A stretch of DNA of 64,000 nt from Patescibacteria group bacterium (GTDB taxonomy: Bacteria > Patescibacteriota > Patescibacteriia > 2-12-FULL-60-25). Every line of letters starts with the position of its first letter. The first letter of the stretch is position 1. The notes beneath the pieces were generated by a model. That model was not told the DNA's origin, did no database searches, and saw nothing but the letters and a program-made list of their open reading frames with translations. Location: contig JALNYW010000001.1 of NCBI GenBank assembly GCA_023229665.1, positions 1 to 64,000 on the forward strand, in the 5' to 3' direction. Below, piece by piece: positions 59,349 to 64,000 of the stretch. A program made the translations under genes and the position numbers.

Positions 59349-59579
59349 ATGATCATGTCGAACCGCTTCGGTTTCTACGGCGTTCTCGGTGGCATCACCT
59401 TCGCGTTCCTCGTCAGCAAGCTGATGGGCTGCGCCTCCCCCGCCTCGGCGGATCACCCTCGCGACGAGCGTCCCTCCATCACGACGGTGGAGATCATCGG
59501 CCAGACCGAGACCTTCGTCACCGACGACGGGATCACGGTCGAGGTCGAGCCCGGCACGCTCACGCTCTACCACAACTGA
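59349..59579 (+). CDS. Small secreted or lipid-anchored hypothetical protein
   Basis: This 76-residue protein has a hydrophobic N-terminus (about 8-25) ending LVSKLMGC, so Cys28 could be a lipobox cysteine or the segment a signal peptide. The rest is a short acidic beta-rich tail (TTVEIIGQTETFVTDDGITVEVEPG). No family was recognised. An ATG at 59355 is an alternative start. C/G-ending codons, its own promoter and its terminator place it with the cassette-like genes of the window. Confidence 0.6.
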   Translation: MIMSNRFGFYGVLGGITFAFLVSKLMGCASPASADHPRDERPSITTVEIIGQTETFVTDDGITVEVEPGTLTLYHN

Positions 59580-59604
59580 TCGCACGCGCGTTACTCGCGC
59601 AGCG

Positions 59605-59633
59605 AAAACCCGCTCTCGAAAGAGGCGGGTTTT
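59605..59633. terminator. Bidirectional terminator
   Basis: AAAACCCGC and GCGGGTTTT pair over an inner CTC-GAAA-GAG tetraloop; it can serve the small gene upstream and the transketolase gene ending at 59647. Confidence 0.88.
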
Positions 59634-59646
59634 CAATATCCTGACC

Positions 59647-60627
59647 CTACTTCCGTTTTAAAACCTTCTGTACGGCTTTCATGATGTGCTTGGCCGTCAT
59701 GCCGTATTTTTCCAAAAGCTCATTCGGTTCGCCGCTTTCGCCGAAGCTATTCGGCATGCCGACATTCTCAATCGGCGCCGGGAAGTTGCGTCCCAGGGTT
59801 TCCGAAACCGCTCCGGCCAATCCGCCGATGATTTGATGCTCTTCCACGGTTACGCATGCGTTTGTTTTTTTCACGCTCTTTACGAGCGTGGCTTCATCAA
59901 ACGGTTTCAAGGTATGGCAGTTGACCACCTCGCAGGAGATTTTTTGTTTTTTGAGCATCTCCGCGGCGACGAGGGCTTGGTGCACGAGCGGTCCGCAGGC
60001 GGCGATCGTCACGTCCTTCCCCTCTCGCATCACGATCGCTTCGCCGAGCTTGAAAGGGGTTTTCTCCGTGGTGATCACCGGCGTCTTTTCACGCGCGAAT
60101 CGGAAATAGGCGGGGCCCTTCATGTTGGCCAAAGCCTTAGTCGCCTTTTTCGTTTCCTGATAGTCGCACGGCACGACCACGGTAAGGTTTGGCAGCACGC
60201 GGGTAATCGCGAGATCTTCCAGGGCCTGGTGCGTGGCTCCATCCGGTCCAACGGAAATGCCGGCATGCGCTCCCGCGACCTTTACATTGGCTTTGGTATA
60301 ACACACGGAAACGCGGAACTGGTCCCAATTGCGTCCCGGCACGAAGACCGCATACGAGCTCACGAATGGGATTTTCCCCGATAAGGCCAAGCCGGCCGCG
60401 ACTCCCATCATGTTCTGCTCGGCCACCCCGCATTCGAAGAAGCGTTTCGGATAGGCTTTTTGGAAAAGATGCGCCCGCGTCGATTCAGCTAAGTCCCCGG
60501 TTAAGACCACCACGCGCTCATCCTCTTTCCCAAGCTCAACCAAGCCATCGCCATAGCCGTTGCGCGTCGGGATTTGCTCGACGTCGGCCGCGAAGACCTT
60601 GGGATTGAGAAAGAGGTTCTTTGCCAT
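59647..60627 (-). CDS. Transketolase, C-terminal subunit
   Basis: This 326-residue polypeptide equals the PYR and C-terminal domains of transketolase. GDLAES, FFECGVAEQNMMGVAAGLAL with the catalytic Glu of the PYR domain, GATHQALEDLA and VTVEEHQIIGGLAGAV are visible. Together with the N-terminal subunit at 61677 it forms the split, two-chain enzyme seen in archaea and many CPR, moving two-carbon units in the non-oxidative pentose phosphate pathway. Confidence 0.93.
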   Translation of the reverse strand: MAKNLFLNPKVFAADVEQIPTRNGYGDGLVELGKEDERVVVLTGDLAESTRAHLFQKAYPKRFFECGVAEQNMMGVAAGLALSGKIPFVSSYAVFVPGRNWDQFRVSVCYTKANVKVAGAHAGISVGPDGATHQALEDLAITRVLPNLTVVVPCDYQETKKATKALANMKGPAYFRFAREKTPVITTEKTPFKLGEAIVMREGKDVTIAACGPLVHQALVAAEMLKKQKISCEVVNCHTLKPFDEATLVKSVKKTNACVTVEEHQIIGGLAGAVSETLGRNFPAPIENVGMPNSFGESGEPNELLEKYGMTAKHIMKAVQKVLKRK

Positions 60628-60630
60628 AGA

Positions 60631-61644
60631 TTAACGTCGCGTGATGCGCTTCACGATGCGCCAGACGATCCACGCCACGAGACAGGCGCCGAGTAGGACC
60701 GGGGCCACGAATCCGATCAAGAACACACCGCCGGTAATCAGGAAGTCGGCCAACCCCTGCAAGCTTTCCACAAGACCGCGCAAAGCGAGGTTGAATGTTT
60801 CACCCGGCTTCCACACGCGGGACGGGACTTCCACCTTTGCTTCTTCCGTTAACGTGACGCTGAGCGTCGCATAGGTGGTGCGGTCATTCAGGAAGCGCAT
60901 CTGCCCTTCCATCTGTTCGATGCGCGAGCGCACTTCGCCCAAGCGCGCCGTGACATTCAACGTGTCTTCGATATCGCTCGCGCGCTTCAAAATCTCGAGG
61001 TATTGCGCCTCTTCGGCTTTGGCCGCGCGCAAACGCGCGTCCAGATCCACGTATTGGTCGGTGACGTCTTGGCCGGATTCGCTTTCATCAAAGACGGTCG
61101 AGGCCAAGCGCTTGGCGGCCTCCATCACTTCGCGGAATTTTTCGTTCGGGACGCGCACTGTGGCATACGCCGTCTTCACGCCGTTCCGGTCCGTCGTATT
61201 CGCCGAGGCGACGAATCCGCCGGCGGTTTCGGTCAGGGTCCGTAACTCCACGAGCCGTTTCGCCGCATCATCCACGCGCATGGTGAGGCTTCCGGTACGG
61301 ATTACGCGTTCGCCGACCCGGAGGCGGTCATCCGGACTGGCTCCGGGAGCCGGCGTCGGGGCGATAGGCAACATCTTCCCTCCATCGTAGTACATGTCGG
61401 TTGCCGATTCCTCGCGCGCCGGGATGCCTGCGATGGGCGGCATGGAGGGTGCTACCGCACCGGTGCCGCCGCGTGTCGCCGTACCGCTTACGCCCCATTG
61501 CATGGCTGGGGATGGCGGCAAATCGAAGAGCGCGCGCGTGGCCTGCCAGATGATGGCGACCAGGACGAGGATCAAGATGCCGGAAACGATCGCGACAATG
61601 CCGAATGGGCGAAGCGGGTGGGCGGATTTGGAAGGGGTGGCCAT
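60631..61644 (-). CDS. DUF4349 membrane protein
   Basis: This 337-residue protein has an N-terminal transmembrane helix (about 14-36) and a domain at about 110-290 with RTGSLTMRVDDAAKRLVELRTLTETAGGFV and YVDLDARLRAAKAEEAQYLEIL, the DUF4349 pattern with a coiled coil. A C-terminal hydrophobic hairpin (LITGGVFLIGFVAPVLLGACLVAWIVW) ends in a basic tail. Function is unknown. It lies between the two transketolase subunit genes, three bases before the C-subunit start. Confidence 0.85.
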   Translation of the reverse strand: MATPSKSAHPLRPFGIVAIVSGILILVLVAIIWQATRALFDLPPSPAMQWGVSGTATRGGTGAVAPSMPPIAGIPAREESATDMYYDGGKMLPIAPTPAPGASPDDRLRVGERVIRTGSLTMRVDDAAKRLVELRTLTETAGGFVASANTTDRNGVKTAYATVRVPNEKFREVMEAAKRLASTVFDESESGQDVTDQYVDLDARLRAAKAEEAQYLEILKRASDIEDTLNVTARLGEVRSRIEQMEGQMRFLNDRTTYATLSVTLTEEAKVEVPSRVWKPGETFNLALRGLVESLQGLADFLITGGVFLIGFVAPVLLGACLVAWIVWRIVKRITRR

Positions 61645-61652
61645 ATGGGAGA

Positions 61653-61680
61653 GGTTACGTGTTATAGATTATGTGATTAT
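61653..61680. repeat. Heptamer repeat between transketolase-N and DUF4349 genes
   Basis: Degenerate units GTTACGTG, TTATAGA and TTATGTG follow the seven-base period of the family. Confidence 0.5.
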
Positions 61681-62540
61681 TCATGCTCGCTTTTGATGCG
61701 TCCGCGTAAGGTACGAAGTTCTTGTAGGGCTTGTTCAGCCTCCTCCTTGTTGGGCGGTTTGCCGTGCCACTCAAAGTGTTTTTCCATGAAGCTCACGCCC
61801 TTGCCCGGAATCGTATGCGCGAGGATCACGGTTGGTTTTTCATAAATGGCTTTCGCTTCGTTTACCGCGTCGATGAATTGTTCGATGTTATGGCCGTCAA
61901 TGTCGATCACGTGCCAGTTGAAGGCCTTCCATTTATCCGCCAGAGGTTCAAGCGGCATGATGTCTTCCGTGAACCCGTCTATTTGAATGTTGTTTCGGTC
62001 CACGATGGCCGTCAGGTTCCGTAGCCGTTCTTTTCCCGCCATCATGATCGCTTCCCAACTCTGCCCTTCGTCGAGCTCGCCGTCGCTCATGAGTGCGTAG
62101 GTGTGCCATTTCGCTCCGTCCATTCTCGCGGCCAGGGCCATGCCTACGGCTTGTGAGAGTCCTTGCCCCAGGGGTCCGCCGCACGTTTCAATGCCGATGT
62201 CGAAGTGGTTATTCGAGTGGCCTTGGAATGGGTGGCCGAGTTTGCGGAGGTTTTTGAGGAAATCTGTACGTGAACAAAAGCCGCGTTGCGCGAGCGTGGC
62301 GTAAAGCACCGGACAGATATGGGCATTGGATAGCACGACGCGGTCTCGGTTCGGCAGATCAGGTTTTTTTGGATCTACGTTCAAGAGTTTGAAATACAAG
62401 GCCGTAAAAATGTCGGCCATGCCCAAGGGACCGGCCGAGTGGCCGCTCTTCGCTTCCACCAAAGCCGTAATCACGTCTTGGCGGATTTCATTGGCTTTCA
62501 GGGCCAGGTCTTTTTCCGAAAGGTTCACGCGTCCCGCCAT
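61677..62540 (-). CDS. Transketolase, N-terminal subunit
   Basis: This 287-residue thiamin-diphosphate-binding half contains SGHSAGPLGMADI, GHSNNHFDIGIETCGGPLGQGLSQAVGMA and the ThDP/Mg motif SDGELDEGQSWEAIMMA...DRNNIQIDG. The start at 62540 is used; a -10 TATAAT on the minus strand (62550-62555) lies nine bases upstream. It precedes the DUF4349 and C-subunit genes on the same strand. Confidence 0.93.
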   Translation of the reverse strand: MAGRVNLSEKDLALKANEIRQDVITALVEAKSGHSAGPLGMADIFTALYFKLLNVDPKKPDLPNRDRVVLSNAHICPVLYATLAQRGFCSRTDFLKNLRKLGHPFQGHSNNHFDIGIETCGGPLGQGLSQAVGMALAARMDGAKWHTYALMSDGELDEGQSWEAIMMAGKERLRNLTAIVDRNNIQIDGFTEDIMPLEPLADKWKAFNWHVIDIDGHNIEQFIDAVNEAKAIYEKPTVILAHTIPGKGVSFMEKHFEWHGKPPNKEEAEQALQELRTLRGRIKSEHE

Positions 62541-62559
62541 ATATCTTTCATTATACATC

Positions 62560-62586
62560 AAAAGCCCCCGCTCTGCGGGGGCTTTT
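62560..62586 (-). terminator. Terminator of the cupredoxin-like gene
   Basis: AAAAGCCCCCGC pairs with GCGGGGGCTTTT around TCT; it ends the minus-strand transcript just before the transketolase promoter. Confidence 0.9.
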
Positions 62587-62601
62587 GATATTTGATGCTT
62601 G
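62584..62601. repeat. Short heptamer repeat
   Basis: Units TTGATAT and TTGATGC followed by TTGG fit the KTGNTAC family and abut the terminator. Confidence 0.5.
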
Positions 62602-62606
62602 GCTGA

Positions 62607-63398
62607 CTAGTTCACGACGTTGATCGTACCGTTCATGACGGGATAGATCGAGTCGCGGTAGTCATACGAGCCGACGGTGTCGAAGCGCTTGCTGTAGGAA
62701 GCGTTCACGGCGATGTCGCCCGAGTTGCCGAAGCTGCCGGTGACATTGTGCACGGCGTTGTCACGGTTGGTGAAGGTCACCGTGGTGCCCTTCTTGACCG
62801 TGATGGTGGCCGGGACGTATCCGTTGCCAGCCGAACCGATCGAAACCGTAACCGCGGTCTCATCGAACTGCTTGTCCTGCGAGATGGTCGTGGTGAGCGT
62901 CATCACGTTGGCAGGCTGGTAGTCGTTCGCCGTCTGGATCGGCGTACCAATGCGGTAGTTGATGAAGAACGGATCCGGGAGGTCTTCGACGTTGCTCTTC
63001 CAAGCGATGCCGTAGAGGGTCTCGGCGAGCTGTTCGGTTGCGACGTGGCGCAGGATGCCGCCCTGGTCGACGACATAGGTGCGCGGGTCGGTGGTGATCT
63101 TCAACATCTTGCGGCCCGGGCGATAGGTGACGTTGCCACCCAGCGGTACCGTGGACAAGGCGCCATCAGAGATGGTCTTTACGCCGTCGAAGTTGGTGTA
63201 CCAGCTGAAGTACGTCTTGGCATTCGGGAAGACGTAGCGCTTACCGTTCGGGGCGAAGTAATAGACGGTGTCCATGGAGCCCTTGATGAGGTCTCCGGCG
63301 GAGAAGGCGCCCGTGACCGCAGCCTGGGAGGCTACCGGAGCGACGAGCATGGCGACGGTGCCGACGGCGGCAAGGGCGCGCTTGAAACGAGAAATCAT
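62607..63398 (-). CDS. Exported protein with cupredoxin-like domain
   Basis: This 263-residue protein has a signal peptide at about 1-26 (SQA-AV). Residues 30-150 hold a module (YYFAPNGKRYVFPNAKTYFSWY; VTYRPGRKMLKITTDPRTYVVDQ) that I associate with CPR surface proteins but cannot name. Residues 190-263 look like a cupredoxin fold (PATITVKKGTTVTFTNRDNAVHNV). The copper-site loop reads YDYRDSIYPVMNGTI, where HCxxHPxM is typical, so Cys and a His ligand are missing and copper binding is doubtful. Confidence 0.75.
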   Translation of the reverse strand: MISRFKRALAAVGTVAMLVAPVASQAAVTGAFSAGDLIKGSMDTVYYFAPNGKRYVFPNAKTYFSWYTNFDGVKTISDGALSTVPLGGNVTYRPGRKMLKITTDPRTYVVDQGGILRHVATEQLAETLYGIAWKSNVEDLPDPFFINYRIGTPIQTANDYQPANVMTLTTTISQDKQFDETAVTVSIGSAGNGYVPATITVKKGTTVTFTNRDNAVHNVTGSFGNSGDIAVNASYSKRFDTVGSYDYRDSIYPVMNGTINVVN

Positions 63399-63467
63399 AG
63401 CGTGAAAAGAAACGGGTGTGGATGAATAAGCCTTTATAGGATGGAGGGTTTTCCTCGCGCGGTCAAC

Positions 63468-64000
63468 TTATTGCACGACGACCGCGGAAGACGTGGCCGT
63501 TCCGATCATGCCCGGAATGTCTCCGGCGCGACCGATGAAGCGGAATGTTCCGGCGGTAGGACGCATGACTTGCGCCGTACAGAAGCTCGATTCGCAGCGC
63601 TTGATGAGCGTGCCGTCGCTTTCCGTAATTTCGGTGAAGGCGATGCCGTCGTCATCGGAGGCGGAGACCGATACGTCCACGGTTTCACCGCGCAACATCG
63701 AGTTCTTGCCGGGCGTGATGGTGACAACCGGGCGCGGATTGCTCACCACCTCAAAACTCTCGACGGAAGTTTGGCGCGTAAAGCCGTTGGCGTCGCGGAT
63801 CACGCCATAGGCGGTGTGTACGGTTCCGATGGGGGACGTTTCAAGGCCTGTGTAGCGGCACTGTTGGACCACGTTGCAACCACGCACGTTATTTCCGTCC
63901 AGGAAGATGTCAATCGTGTTTGCCACGAAGCTGGAATCAACGTCCACGATGATTTCGCGTTGCGTATCCGGTTTGATTTCCGGATTCGTGATCGTGAGGG
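63468..64000 (-). CDS. Ig-like domain protein, C-terminal part (5' cut by window)
   Basis: The frame is open from 63468 to the window edge, so the N-terminus is outside. The visible 177 residues form one or two beta-sandwich, Ig-like modules (RPVVTITPGKNSMLRGETVDVSVSASDDDGIAFTEI) with paired Cys, as in exported surface proteins, and end at the stop in VVVQ. The family is not certain. Confidence 0.7.
   Translation of the reverse strand, partial: LTITNPEIKPDTQREIIVDVDSSFVANTIDIFLDGNNVRGCNVVQQCRYTGLETSPIGTVHTAYGVIRDANGFTRQTSVESFEVVSNPRPVVTITPGKNSMLRGETVDVSVSASDDDGIAFTEITESDGTLIKRCESSFCTAQVMRPTAGTFRFIGRAGDIPGMIGTATSSAVVVQ

Noticed and set aside
401..59579. Cassette-like genes as assembly contamination
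   Set aside because: They occur at eight separate places, each tightly inside resident sequence and some between paired regulatory signals; a chimeric assembly would not give this pattern, though read coverage was not available.
18772..62601. Heptamer runs as CRISPR or phage att sites
   Set aside because: Units are seven bases in direct tandem without spacers, no cas or integrase genes exist in the window, and copies lie at many unrelated spots.

Overview
The window looks like a chromosome segment of a Candidate Phyla Radiation (Patescibacteria) bacterium; the exact lineage cannot be fixed from sequence alone. Indications are compact genes with 1-4 base stop/start overlaps, a divergent 16S rRNA 3' end with no 23S gene behind it, split transketolase, a Patescibacteria-style type IV secretion pilin-like module carrying very large ectodomains, and many secreted proteins of unknown family. 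TGA is used as a stop throughout, so the Gly-UGA code of Gracilibacteria/Absconditabacteria does not apply. No transposase, integrase, CRISPR array or phage gene was seen.

Layout. 1-2300: 3' end of 16S rRNA with its own terminator, a receiver-only response regulator, an RNase III-like gene, tRNA-Gln, a small membrane protein, tRNA-Val. 2357-11219: M3 peptidase, NDH-2-like dehydrogenase, then nucleotide-sugar and glycosyltransferase genes in which rmlB and one fusion protein (plant-UER1-like epimerase/reductase plus RmlA) could by themselves make dTDP-L-rhamnose for the three GT2 enzymes next door. 11265-19753: translation genes (rpmE, prfA, rpsB, tsf) interspersed with isolated genes of different base usage. 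19846-25962: Ca-binding-repeat protein, gap-pgk, a HEPN-like protein, eno, SIMPL protein. 26228-33605: miaB-miaA, pyrH, EVE protein, sugar nucleotidyltransferase, lepB, hisS, rpsU. 33683-52882: one apparently polycistronic run from yqeY through two pilin-like giant surface proteins (the second about 3,280 residues with a frameshift), three membrane-anchored Ca-binding-repeat proteins, ybeY, dgkA and ftsA, followed by ftsZ and nrdR. 52938-64000: HtrA protease, pyk, a fatty-acid-hydroxylase-like protein, tRNA-Asp, oxidoreductase, Nudix gene with a structured leader, split transketolase around a DUF4349 protein, a cupredoxin-like cell-surface protein and a partial Ig-like protein.

Two features cut across the window. 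First, about eight single genes (401, 886, 12791, 15307, 17825, 18881, 29107, 59349) have C-ending, GC-rich codon use, mostly their own promoter and Shine-Dalgarno sequence, and an intrinsic terminator at or overlapping the stop codon. They look like individually acquired cassettes and include the essential pyrH. Most surrounding resident genes instead have a -10 box only 6-13 bases before the ATG and no Shine-Dalgarno sequence. Second, imperfect tandem heptamers of a KTGNTAC family recur in at least eight intergenic spots, mostly at gene starts, ends and terminators.

All calls come from reading the sequence and from knowledge of protein families; no database search or structure prediction was run.
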